Below, one piece after another: positions 24,056-34,344 of a DNA stretch of 64,000 nucleotides. The translations under genes and the position numbers were made by a program. Each line of letters starts with the position of its first letter. The first letter of the stretch is position 1. Source of the DNA: Takakia lepidozioides (Eukaryota; Streptophyta; Takakiopsida; Takakiales; Takakiaceae); the NCBI GenBank assembly GCA_030704615.1, contig CM060731.1, positions 38,812,001 through 38,876,000 on the forward strand, given 5' to 3'. Below the pieces are notes generated by a model. The model was not told the origin of the DNA. It saw nothing but the letters and a program-made list of their open reading frames with translations, and did not search any database.

Positions 24056-26535
24056 GTTAGTGGCTTGCATTAGTCGTTCACTGGGATTCTGTCTCCCGGT
24101 ACCCCTCTATTGTCAACTTTTCTATCAACAATTTACTTCTCAGAAGAATTTATTTCTGATAATGCTCATTGTTGTTGACGGCATGGGCCTATGTACTAGG
24201 GGCCGCATGGTATTAGGTTAAGTCGAGTGTGGTGTGAATGGTTTGATTGGAATATTCAGATCTTGGGGTTCTGTGAGGCCAAGCCTAGGCTCACATTCCA
24301 AAGATGAAGGTCTGAAGGAGGATTTGCACAGATAAAAGGGAATAATTATGGTTCTTTGGATAAGCTCACATTTGAGAGAAAGAGAGAGCTTACCATTTGA
24401 CAGAGTGGGCGGATAGACAGTTTGAAATATAGTGTGTGAGGGGGGGATGTATGTAGGCAGTGGTGGTGGCCATGGAGGTGCATCCACGGGTGCTGGTCCA
24501 CCATGTGGCATTGCTGTGTGCGAGCCGAGCAGTACCACTTCTACCCATAATTGGAGGTGATGGTTGTGGGTCCCTGCGACTGGGAGAGCTGCTGGGGACA
24601 CGAACTGCAATTGCAATTGGAATCAAGGTTGGACTAGAAGTTATGTCATTAAAATATCTATGTTTTGAGACTGGCTGTGTTCTACAAGGGGAGATACCTA
24701 CAAACTCCTCTATCATGACCCATTACTTTGGATGGACATAGTTTGTTGCTTAATTTTTAAAGTATTTGGAGTCAATGTCCATTAAAGCACCCTTCTTTTG
24801 ATTGGCTGTCTTCGATTGTCAATGCTATTAAATCAGCTTGTGTGTAGTTATTCGCACCCAACTATGTATTCCACCATTATCAGTGACTGCCATTGAGGAG
24901 ATGCCACATAGGTTTTCCCTAAATTTGTTACACAGTGTCTTGGTAAAGCATTGAGGGTAATTCCTTCTCCATTATTTCTCTCTGTCAACCAGGTGCTGCA
25001 CCCTTCTCAAGTTTGCTCATAAAACTTCCAGGTTTATTTAAACTACATGAATCAAAGGTCTGAAACTATTTTAACAGTTTCGTGATTCCTGGTTGCTAAA
25101 TATGTAATTCCAAAGTTGAATACTGTCAAGGGGGCGGGCTGGAGACTGTGGACTTTGAGGCTTAAGGATTGGCAAACATGGCTGACACTGAATTTGACTT
25201 TTGGACTGTAAATACTGCTCGGTTTTGCACAGAAGGGGGAGTCTGCAATTAATTGGGCAATACAGTCTACCTTGGAGACACAGTTGAAGTGAAATTGCAG
25301 CAAAAACTGGAGCTCCATTGGGCTCCCAGCGGTCTTAGATGGAAACTTGGAGATGCGGAGCTAGGTCAGCAAATTTACGGTCATTGCAGGTACAGAGATG
25401 AAAGATGGACTATTACGATCTTGCACAACATTCTTATCTCTATCGCATTTAAGTGTCGGCCATCCATCTCTTGAAATGAAGCTGCATGTATGTCTGTTTA
25501 GGCCGTGTTTGCTCCGCACCCACTTGCAAAGGATCTATAATTCTGGGTGTTGGGGCTTCTTACACCATCCTATTTCCTGTGCCCCATTGCTGCTCGCCAT
25601 CTTGGAGATCTGTTAGTCAAATGTGGCTCGTGTACATGTTTTCAACAGATGTATTATGCCACATGTAAGTCCAGGGTCTTGCTTGTATGCATGGCAGATT
25701 TCAGAAAAAATCAGTCCCATGTATTGACTGGGGCTTTGCAGGAGTATCCTCAACATCCTCCCTGAGTCAACATGAGGCAGATGAAACCATCAGACACAGC
25801 AGTAGCTATCCAGAATGTAGTTGAGTTTTATAGTTCGTCTGGTTCTTCAGTTCTTTTAGAATTACTGGAGGACCATGTACTCCTTGCCCACATGGGCCTC
25901 TCTGCTAGACCTGCAAAATATTAGATGTTGCTGCGTTCTATTCCTGGCAGTGAACCAGTTACCTGTTTATATAAGAAGGTCCACTTGCTTTCTCACTGGA
26001 CTTTTGCACCCGTTGGGTTATTCTTCCTTGAGCATGGTTACAGATGTAGGAGCAAGTGAATAGTTAGGCTCATTTTGAATAGGTAGTTGACATATGGTGG
26101 AAGTCCTTCACAGTTGTACACAGCTGCTTAATTGTAACTGCTTCAGCCCTGGTTGATCAAGCAAAGTAGTTGAAAGTTGCACACAAGATATGATCAAACT
26201 CTTGACACCTCATGGATTATGGACAAATCAGATGGGGAGAGAGAGAGAGAGAAGGTACTCATAAGTCATTGTTTGTTGTAGCCTTGTGGCCATAGACCTC
26301 ACACTCAGGGCAGAACAAGAGGGAACAGACATTACCTACACTCAGTCCAGTAGTGGGACTTACCATGATATGAACCAATAATTTGTTCAGACTTTCCATA
26401 TTTCCTCTAGAAAGTACTTCACACAAGCATCAATGTGTTGTGTGTTATCTGCCCATGAGCAGTTAGATGCCAACAAGGCCTGGTCTTTAGCCTCAGCCTC
26501 AAGATTTTGGAAGTTTGTGGCGGGAGGTGCAGGGA
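24056..26535. other. No assigned gene; may contain introns and later exons of the 23.4-kb gene
   Basis: An open frame at 25547-25765 with PIAARHLGDLLVKCGSC could be a downstream exon, but its 5' side has a stop and no clean phase-0 acceptor. A (GA)n microsatellite lies at 26237-26253 and a shorter gagagaaagagagag run at about 24374-24388. Nothing else is recognisable. Confidence 0.4.
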
Positions 26536-26539
26536 CGAT

Positions 26540-26890
26540 GTTCTTGAAGAGGGTCCACCTAAGACCTATGAGCAAATGATAGGGGAAGGGGGGGTGCCAG
26601 AGATGGTCATTTGCACTCGCATTCTCAAGGTGTGTGCAGCCTGCAGGAGTGAAAAGTCTGGCAGACGGAATACATGTGGGCGACCCCATTATTGAAAGGG
26701 GATTGAAGGCAAACCATCTTTCTCCACATGCTATCAATACGGATGCCAAGTGCGGATTGTGATGGATGCACAGCCGCAAATGCCTGATTAGGAATGTCTA
26801 AATGGAATGTATGATAGCAGGATATGGCAGGATATGTGTACATGGGTGTGGAATGGAGGCCGTGATGTGGAGACGTGGATCACTGCTGAA
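26540..26890 (+). pseudogene. PPR gene fragment, heavily decayed
   Basis: Across shifting frames the translation contains YEQMIGEGGVPEMVICTRILK followed by VCAAC. This matches the YEQMIQEGVAPNKVTFICIL-NACAS segment of the intact plus-strand PPR gene at 43.9 kb. Further on, NTDAKCGL, DAQPQMP, MIAGYGR and HGCGMEAV match MYAKCGS, DARQVFDKMPE, MIAGYAQ and HGCGMEAF. The order of the pieces is that of the intact gene, with internal stops and at least three frame changes. It is a dead relic of the same local PPR family. Confidence 0.7.
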
Positions 26891-27556
26891 ATAGCTAAGG
26901 GAAGTGCTTTGCTTCAAATGTGAATTGGAGGTAAAGAAACTATGCATGTCATTGAATGTGACAGTTACTGGTGCACAGTCTGAGAGCTGCCTTGGGCAAT
27001 AATCAAAATTTAAGTATGTTTTGATAGCTGCAGGGGAAGCCGTTGGAAACTTTTATTGCAGAGGAGCTGTCGACAATTTGCAAACAGTTTGCAAAGAACA
27101 GCTTGCATGAAAAAAAAGCTACAATGAAGGAGGATGAAAGGTTTGCATGGGAATCCCCAAAGATTGGAAGACAGGGATACTTGAGGGTAGTTTTCTGTGG
27201 AGAGTATCGATTCTCACCTGTTCCTTCTTTGTGCCAGAAGAAGAGCTGACAAGCTTTCTAGTTTTCAAGAGTCTTCAGTATGAGAGTTCAGCTGACAGAT
27301 TTTCAGCTGTGATTTAATGAAAGAAAATTTTAATGGGTGAGTATGTGAGCTGTGCTCGGAATGGATGTCATATACAAGAAGCCCGAAGCTACAAAGCCCA
27401 AACTGGGATGCACTTGTTTACCAAGTTCAGGTTCTCTATTGTGTTCCTCTCTCACAGCCCCTCTAGCAGGAAAGCAGTCTCTCTGTGGGTATTGTCAAAG
27501 GTTTGGGAATACATTCCATGTTAACTTATCTGCCAGTTGCAATGCATTCTGTACAA

Positions 27557-27800
27557 CTTGAGGAAGGAGTACAACCTCACAAGCTCAGGCTCAACACAAC
27601 TTGCAATCATCCGCTGGATTGTAACTGTGCTGTTGGACAGACCCTAGGCTGTCGGCTGTTGGCTGCCCAAGAACCGACCTTGAGGAAGGAGTACAATTCT
27701 GCAAGCTCGGCTTAACACCATTCTGTAATCACCCACTGGATTGCAAATGTGCTGTCGGGCAGACCTAGGCTGTCGGCTTTTGGCTGTCCAATAACCGACA
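27557..27800. repeat. Tandem duplication, two copies of a 122-bp unit
   Basis: Copy 1 (27557-27678) and copy 2 (27679-27800) both begin cttgaggaaggagtacaa and end close to aaccgacc/aaccgaca. Shared inner blocks are cactggattg/cgctggattg, gtgctgt and aggctgtcggct. Identity is roughly 80 percent by eye. Neither copy is coding. Confidence 0.85.
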
Positions 27801-29889
27801 GCTCAGAGGGGCCCCAGATCCCAGCCTTGGCTTTCAATGTCAAGAGTTTATCTTAGTTCAGTTGCACCATCTCTCACAATGGAAAGCATTGTTTGAGCTT
27901 ACACCAAAAAACGATTTCCCTTTTCCAGAGAGCTAACTTCAAATATTCTGCAGATGTAGCATATTTCAAATAAGTTTAAATTATACACAATCTAGCCAAT
28001 TGATGAAGTGGGATTGATTATGTACAAGATCAATCATATGTCTGCACAGCAAGTGTAATTTTCAAAATTTTGGAATAATGCCACAGACTGCAGTGATCCG
28101 TGCCTCTAGCCTAAACACTGACGTCGGCGTGGGGAAGGCTATGTACGTCTCCTGTAGGAAAGGGCGCGTGACAACCTCTTTGGTATGACATGACAAGCTC
28201 TGAAGCGTTGAGCTGGAAACCTTCAGTTGTCGATTGCAGGTTTTTTTTTTCCCCTGGGATCCCAAGTGAGGCAGCTGTCTGCATCTATGTCACCCACGCC
28301 GTGTAAGTGATACTCATGTCACGATCTGGACCGCTACATAAATGAAAAGCTGAATGCCGGCTAACGAGAGAATGAATCTGTGACCAAAGGACCTAACTTA
28401 CGTGCCATCCGGTGCAGTTTGTCGTAGCAGTCTGGAGGTATGTAGTGGGCTGTCAAGGTGCAGTTTGTCTTGGCCTTGCTGGCTTGGTCAGGTCCCTTGA
28501 GCCAAAAGGACAAATGGGAAAACCCATATGAGCGGGTTTGTGTTTTTAGGGGAACCATCATCGTTGGGACGTCCAGCCTCCAAGCATCCCTGATAGCCAG
28601 TGTAATGCTACAATTGGGAAGCTAAAGCATCTTCCAAACTACAAAACCGGGTGTTAGCAATGGGCGAATAAATTGAGAGAAAAGCAGCTGGGGGGTGGAT
28701 TGGCGATGTTGGGTTGATGGTGATTGTTCAGTCTAAAACTTGTGATCGAGGGCTACTTAGCAAGAGGAAAGGTTCCGTTTGGTGGGCCGCGTGTATCCCA
28801 CGGTGAGGCATATGACAAACGCTTTGTACAGCAGTATTATTGTACTGCAGGCTCCCTGCCCATTTGAAGCATGGGTACCCATTTGAACATTCATTCAACT
28901 TTCTTCTTCAACATCTGAGATTGACCTCCATAAATGCATGTTTCTTTTGGAATCCTCATTCTTGCAATTTGATTAGGCATTGATTTTGCTTACTTTTATA
29001 GCCGGCATTTTACAATACCTACCAGTTGGGCTTCATTCCTTCAGTTGCCCTTCGTTGGGAGAGTCGCATATTGGGCCAAATTCCCTGCGGGCTCTTGGCA
29101 AATGGGATGGTGAAGAGTCAAGATAGAGAAGACTCTGGTCAAAGCTGGGAGGATGGTCAACACACAGCAAGATAACAAGCAAGAGAACAATGTAAGAAGG
29201 ACTACCTTAATCATAGGATTGTAACCAATGCTAAGTCGATGACAAGGTCATCTTCAGTCATTGCAAAAGTGGGGAATATCGTACATTGGACCTCTGATAA
29301 CTTCAAAGTCCAAAGAAACCAACTGGAATTGTTTTCTGCCTTTATTTTAGAAGATGGAAGAATGTTCCTACCTTTTACATGATTGAAACTCAAGGTTGCC
29401 AATGAAGCAAGTACTTACTTGAATGGAGGGGAGAGGGACTGTAACAGAGAGCCTGCCAGGCAATGGGCCTCCTGAGTAGCCATCATGCTGTAGCATACTG
29501 GGTGCCTGCTCTCCTGGCATCACCAGTTAGAGCCATCTTTTAGGATCTGATTTTCCTAGCAGATTGAAGTCGCTTGGAGATCGGACCGTGAACCACAAGC
29601 CTCCTCCCTCATTTGCCACATTTTCACCCTTCCAGTGTCTCTAAACCTTACCAGGTGATTGGACAATGGATCTGATTGAGACCCACTTTCACACAACTCT
29701 TGGTTGGTTGATATCCATCTTCCTTACGACGACCAATGAGGTAGTTTAAGAAGAAAGTCTTCAACACAGTAAGAGCCTCATCCATGCAGATGAGGCCCGT
29801 AGATTGATGATGCCTGTCTTGCAGGAGGCAGAGGATTGAAGACGACGACAATAAAAACCTTTATGTGGGCCACTGCTGTGCGCAGGCAT

Positions 29890-29953
29890 GTTGTAAGGAA
29901 ATTACCAAATTACTATGGTCATAATTACCGGCTCCAGTCAATTTCCTTACAAC
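29890..29953. repeat. Inverted repeat with perfect 14-bp arms
   Basis: Arm gttgtaaggaaatt (29890-29903) and its exact reverse complement aatttccttacaac (29940-29953) are separated by 36 bp. With one bulge the pairing extends outward through cat/atg. It may be the core of a small foldback element or a hairpin RNA. No target duplication was found. Confidence 0.6.
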
Positions 29954-30983
29954 TCATGAAAATAGTGCGCTGTCAGAGGTAGGTCCTTTGATACGAAAAC
30001 CTTCCAGAAATTTGATCCAGGCCGCAATAACATCAGTCTTTGAGCAAAAAGGAGAAACCCTTCAACAAGGGCCAAACATGGCTAGACTGTGACTCCAAAT
30101 AGCAATAGTCTCAGTCATCATGCAGTGTTGCGGTCCCAAGCGAGTGGACAGTGTAAGATGGTCCTTGCTATTATGTAGAATGAAGCGAACATCATAATGA
30201 ACGAGAACAGTATTAGGAAACCCATCCCTAGCTCCATCTACCCATCGGCTGCTCTGAGGGTGAAAGAGGCTTGCTTCCCCGGGATGTGTGCCTCCAAGTT
30301 TCTTTCTTTTGTTTGAAGGAAACTCTGTGGCCCCTCAGGCGTAAAAACGTGAAAACCAGTCACGTGTCTGGGTTGTTTTTAATACTATCATTTGAAAACA
30401 TTTTTTTAGCTTCAATTCTTGGCAACTTACTAAACAGGAAAGGATTGCGGCCGAGTCCTGGGCCTCTGTTGTTCCACAAACATACAAAAAAAAGATTGCT
30501 TACACTTTTTTTTTAAATGTTCTTAAACAATTTCTTCAATAGAAGGTTCGGCGAGTCGTATTTATATCCGTGACATGACCCATTCTTGGAAATGCAGAGC
30601 CAGCTTTTCAAAACAAGGCTCATGTTTCCAAAACATCTTTAGGCATCTACAGATTTTCTTTGTCCTCCTTTTCCTTCTTGTTTTTGTTTCTCGGGTGGTG
30701 GTCCACTTTCCCTTAGCCGTCACTGCTTTTGCAAGGTTATTTTTTCCTTGCATTTAATTCATTTCAGGGCTTCTGTCCCTTTTTTCAAAGAAGAAAATAA
30801 TATTTAGCTGTTCATTGCGCTGTTCCCTTTTCTGTAAGAAAAATATAAATATAAATATAACACTTAGATGGATCATAGCATACAAATGGTGACATTCGTA
30901 AATTAGAGCAACTTTATTCACGTGAAAATGAGTCGCATAGTGTAATTGTTTGCAAGAATCGAACGTGTCGCCAACTTTACTTA

Positions 30984-31528
30984 GAGCCAGGTTCCATGGG
31001 CACTCCCACTCGCCCCCCAAGCAACTGCCCCCAGGAGCGTATTGCCCCTTAAAAATGAGAAAGGGTGCTTCCATGGACACCTTTCCCATCATCCCTGTAA
31101 AATCTTGGCACCAATTGCTCTGTGGGCCCATGACATAGTAAATGATAATTAATATAAGTTTTAGACGAATGTGTATGAATTCATCCCCTCTCCTAAAATC
31201 TAACTGACTCTGGATGAACATCAATAGCATTCTGTAAGGCTCCGTACCTTTACAGGAAAAGACAAAAGTGTCAGTTAGGTGCGCCGCAAAACTCCATGGG
31301 CCCTTGCAAAGGGAGGTCTTTTTTGCGCCCCTTTAAGCAAGGTGCGATTTTGTGGGGCCGCCCCTTACAGAATGTTCTATCTAAGCCAGTAACGTCTGTT
31401 TACGCCCCCTAAGCAAGGTGCGATTTCGTGTGGCCGCCCTTTACAGAATACTCTAAGCCCAGTAAGGCCTCTTTAATTTTGGGGCGATTCAGTTAGTGGC
31501 GCTTGGGGCTGTCCATGGAACCCGGCTC
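30984..31528. mobile_element. MITE, 545 bp, PIF/Harbinger-like, TTA target duplication
   Basis: The left end GAGCCAGGTTCCATGGGCA (30984 on) and the right end, read in reverse complement from 31528, GAGCCGGGTTCCATGGACA, form terminal inverted repeats with two mismatches in 19. Both ends are flanked directly by TTA (30981-30983 and 31529-31531), the TWA-type target duplication expected of PIF/Harbinger elements. The interior has no transposase. It contains a direct repeat at 31324-31397/31402-31470 and G/C-rich subterminal tracts (cgccccccaagc; gcgcttggggct) that extend the inverted symmetry. It is a non-autonomous element. Confidence 0.85.
31324..31470. repeat. Direct repeat inside the MITE, two copies of about 70-75 bp
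   Basis: Both copies share cgcccc, taagcaaggtgcgattt, ggccgccc, ttacagaat, tctaagcc and cagtaa in the same order. They differ by scattered substitutions and small indels. The arrangement may represent duplicated subterminal sequence. Confidence 0.75.
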
Positions 31529-31531
31529 TTA

Positions 31532-32869
31532 GGTGGAGTGACTAATGAGCCACCAATATGGTGATTATTATGTATTTGGAAGAACCGTCAAAATAACACT
31601 TCAGTTATAAAGGTCGCTTTAACACAAATATAGAGAAGTAACACCTATCCCCCCATCTCTCATGCTTATAGTGACATCTCCGACTTCTAATTCTCTAATC
31701 TAGTATTCTAGGTGGGCACATTCCCACAATGGGCGCCTGGATGTGGCTGAACAGGTCTTCATCCCATTCCTTTCTTGATTGTGACTTGGGGTAGGGAAAA
31801 GTTTTGATGGGGCATCATGTTGGTAGGGGAGTCTGCCAATGGGAGGTGGCAGGGTCAAAGAGAGACAGGGAGGGAGGGACGTCAGCCATTACTGGGCCTG
31901 CCATACCTCTCTCGCCTCTGCCCCTCACTAAAACCGAGCCTCATCAAGCCGGGGTTGTCTTGTTGTTCCGCAGCTTTCATAACTTTCTTCTGCACTCTCT
32001 TGACTCTGTCCCAGGGATGAAGACCACTGGGCTGTCCCTGAAGCGTGTCATCGTCCTCACTTCCCACGTGCTTATGACTTGTTTGCCCCTGTATTCATTG
32101 TTCGATGTCCCTTTCTCTCTTCCTTTCTCACGAGCTCTCGGAGAACAGATGAGAAATTTGGGCTTCTGAGACATGATCCAACCTTTCTTGTTTAATTCCT
32201 TTCTCTCTCTGTCGGAAGTCCATACCTCACTCTGTGGCTTGCTGGGGGTCTCTGAGCTAGCTTTCCTTTGCATTCCTTTCCTCCGTCATCTGTGTTCCCC
32301 AGCTAGGCCTACACCCCCCCCTTTCCCTCTCTCCTCCAACTTTCGAGTGTTGCTAGTCCGCAATCATCTATCTGGTTTGTGCACTGAATGACGTTGTACT
32401 TCGCAGGTTTTTGTTCTAGTTTTTGAGCATTTAATTTTGCAACCCGACAGATATTACTCATTCTTTTGTCCTTCTTGACATCTTTAGGAATCCCGTGGTG
32501 TACTTCGGTTCCTCTACTCAACGCCGATGCATTGTGTGGTGTCAAGAATGCAGAGATCTTCATCTCTGTTTCCTTCAACTGTTTGGCCTACTTACCTCAA
32601 CGTCAGGATCATTGTTGCGATTATGGGAATACATTTTTCGCAACATTCAGCACCGCCTTCCCGCAGATTTCGACAGACACATCGTCGGGTATTGTCGTTA
32701 TAGCACTATCTGCATTGCTCAGAGCGATGGGCAGGACCGAGAGAGAGTAGTATACCGAGAAAGGCAAATAGGTCCGAGAATGTTGGTGATGGTCCCAAGC
32801 AAGAAACAGGCTCCACGAAGCAGGTAAGCAAGATAGGCAGACAGGGAGGCCTGACACCCACCCAAGTGA
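31532..32869. other. Upstream region of the U-box gene, no gene assigned
   Basis: Pyrimidine-rich stretches (for example 32297-32340 with ccccccc and ctctctcc) and short open frames without motifs. A strong donor-like CAG/GTAAGC lies at 32820-32826. It could be the 3' edge of a 5' UTR exon, but the next 47 bp leave no room for a normal intron before the ATG. Confidence 0.4.
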
Positions 32870-34344
32870 ATGAGTCCGACGGAGTGCCCGCCATGTGTGC
32901 CCCCCCTGTTTCTGTGTCCAATATCTTTGGAAATAATGAGGGACCCTGTTACCGTCTGCACTGGCCAAACGTACGAAAGAAGCAGCATTCAGAAATGGCT
33001 AGAAGAAGGGCATCGCACTTGCCCGATCACAATGTGTCACCTCGACAACCACACCCTCATTCCCAATCTGATTGTCCGCCGCCTAATTCAAGCGTGGGTG
33101 CGGGAAAATGGTCCAGGCAGTTTGCCTGAGACCCCCTCAACTTCTCCCCGAAAAGAAAATGCGGGGAGCGAGAAGAGAAGACCGATAGCAGCGGACCCGG
33201 AGCGAGTTCTTTCTCTCTTAAGAGAATTGGCTAGGGGAGGACACAGAGTGAAAATGGCTGCCAGAAGTTTACGATTGCTAGCGAAAGAAAGAGAAGAGTA
33301 CCGGACGTGCATCGAGGAAGTAGGAGGGTGTCTACTACTTGTGTCTCTCTTATGGACCAACCCTGCCGAGGAGACACACGAAGACTGTGAGGCGTGTGAG
33401 GATGTATTGGCGGTCTTAGTCCTTCTCTCACAATGCAGTGCGAACACGCGTCATATGGTGACCGAGCCCCAGAAGCTTACGTGGGTGGTGTGGCATCTGG
33501 AAAAGGGAGCCCCTTGGGCGAGGGTGAATGCGGCAGCTTTGCTCGAGAGCTTGCTAGTCTCAGAGGACTTTTGTGCTGGGGTTGGAAAATTCCCAGGTGT
33601 CTTGCAGGGGTTGGTGAAATTGCTCAATGAAGGCAGCCTCCATCAGCACCGGGGGTCAAAGATTGCTGTGAGAGCGTTGCTGGCTGCATGCCTATGCAAG
33701 GTAGAACTCTTGTGAGAATATTTTCGTCTTGAAACTTTCTCTTTAGAAGGCCTCAGAAGAGCTAGTTTTTGGGTAAATTATCTAAAAAATCAAACCTTAT
33801 ACTGTCACTCTGTCAGACAAGGATCTGGTGTTGCCTATGCATTCTATCACAGATTTTGTAAGACTACAACTTTCTTGTACCCATCGTGTTCGATCAGGTG
33901 AATAGAGCACGTGCAGCGGATGCTGGTGCAGTGGGAGCCTTGGTGGAATATTTATCAGATGCACGATCAACCACAGCAGAGAGATGCCTTGCTACGTTGG
34001 AGTTGTTGTGTACCACCACAGAAGGACAGGTTGCAGCCAGCCGGCATGCACTCGCAATCCCCATGCTCGTGAAAATGGTTTTGAGGGTCTCTCTGCGGGG
34101 AACAGAATATGCAACTGGGACTCTCCTAGCCATCTGCAAATCTGGACCAATCGAGGTGCTCCAGGTCGCAATGCAAGCAGGAGCCCGAACCCAGATGCTG
34201 TTTCTGTTGCAAAGTGATGGGACCCCACGGGCCAAGCGGAAGGCTTTGGAACTATTGAAGCTTCTTCACACGGTCTGTTGCCTGCCCATGGTTGGCAAGC
34301 TTTCCAATGCTGTCACAAACTCTTGGGAACGTGTAATGGGCTAG
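32870..34344 (+). CDS. U-box/armadillo E3 ubiquitin ligase, PUB22/23/CMPG1-like, two exons
   Basis: Exon 1 is 32870-33700 and exon 2 is 33898-34344. The 197-bp intron (AAG/GTAGAA to GATCAG) is phase 0 and gives 425 residues, a usual length for this class. Residues about 13-85 form the U-box (FLCPISLEIMRDPVTVCTGQ, TYERSSIQKWLEEGHRTCP, LIPNLIVRRLIQAW), which recruits E2 enzymes. The rest is ARM-type helical repeats, including RVNAAALLESLL in exon 1 and VEYLSDARSTTAERCLATLE and GTEYATGTLLAICKSG in exon 2. The splice junction falls at CLCK-VNRARAADAGAV, a familiar place in plant PUB proteins. A TGA lies directly upstream of the chosen ATG. The likely role is cytosolic substrate ubiquitination; relatives act in immune and stress signalling. 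Substrates cannot be read from the sequence. Confidence 0.92.

Larger units (their letters stand above)
26891..30983. other. No convincing gene; a duplication and hairpins only
   Basis: An open stretch 27032-27249 (PLETFIAEELSTICKQFAKN onward) follows a GCTGCAG acceptor-like site and ends in a stop. It may be a terminal exon of an unseen gene, but nothing in it is recognisable. The 122-bp tandem duplication and the 29.89-kb hairpin are listed separately. A small perfect 8-bp palindrome (gcctcatc...gatgaggc) is at 29775-29796. Confidence 0.4.

Noticed and set aside
25486-25765. Downstream exon of the L7Ae-like gene
   Set aside because: Promising residues appear (PIAARHLGDLL), but stops interrupt the phase expected from the previous donor. 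Kept only as a possibility.
27032-27249. Isolated terminal-exon-like frame
   Set aside because: It has an acceptor-like site, but no motif, no matching upstream donor and no known family.
32495-32827. 110-codon open frame upstream of the U-box gene
   Set aside because: No motif. The donor-like site at its end leaves too short an intron before the U-box ATG.
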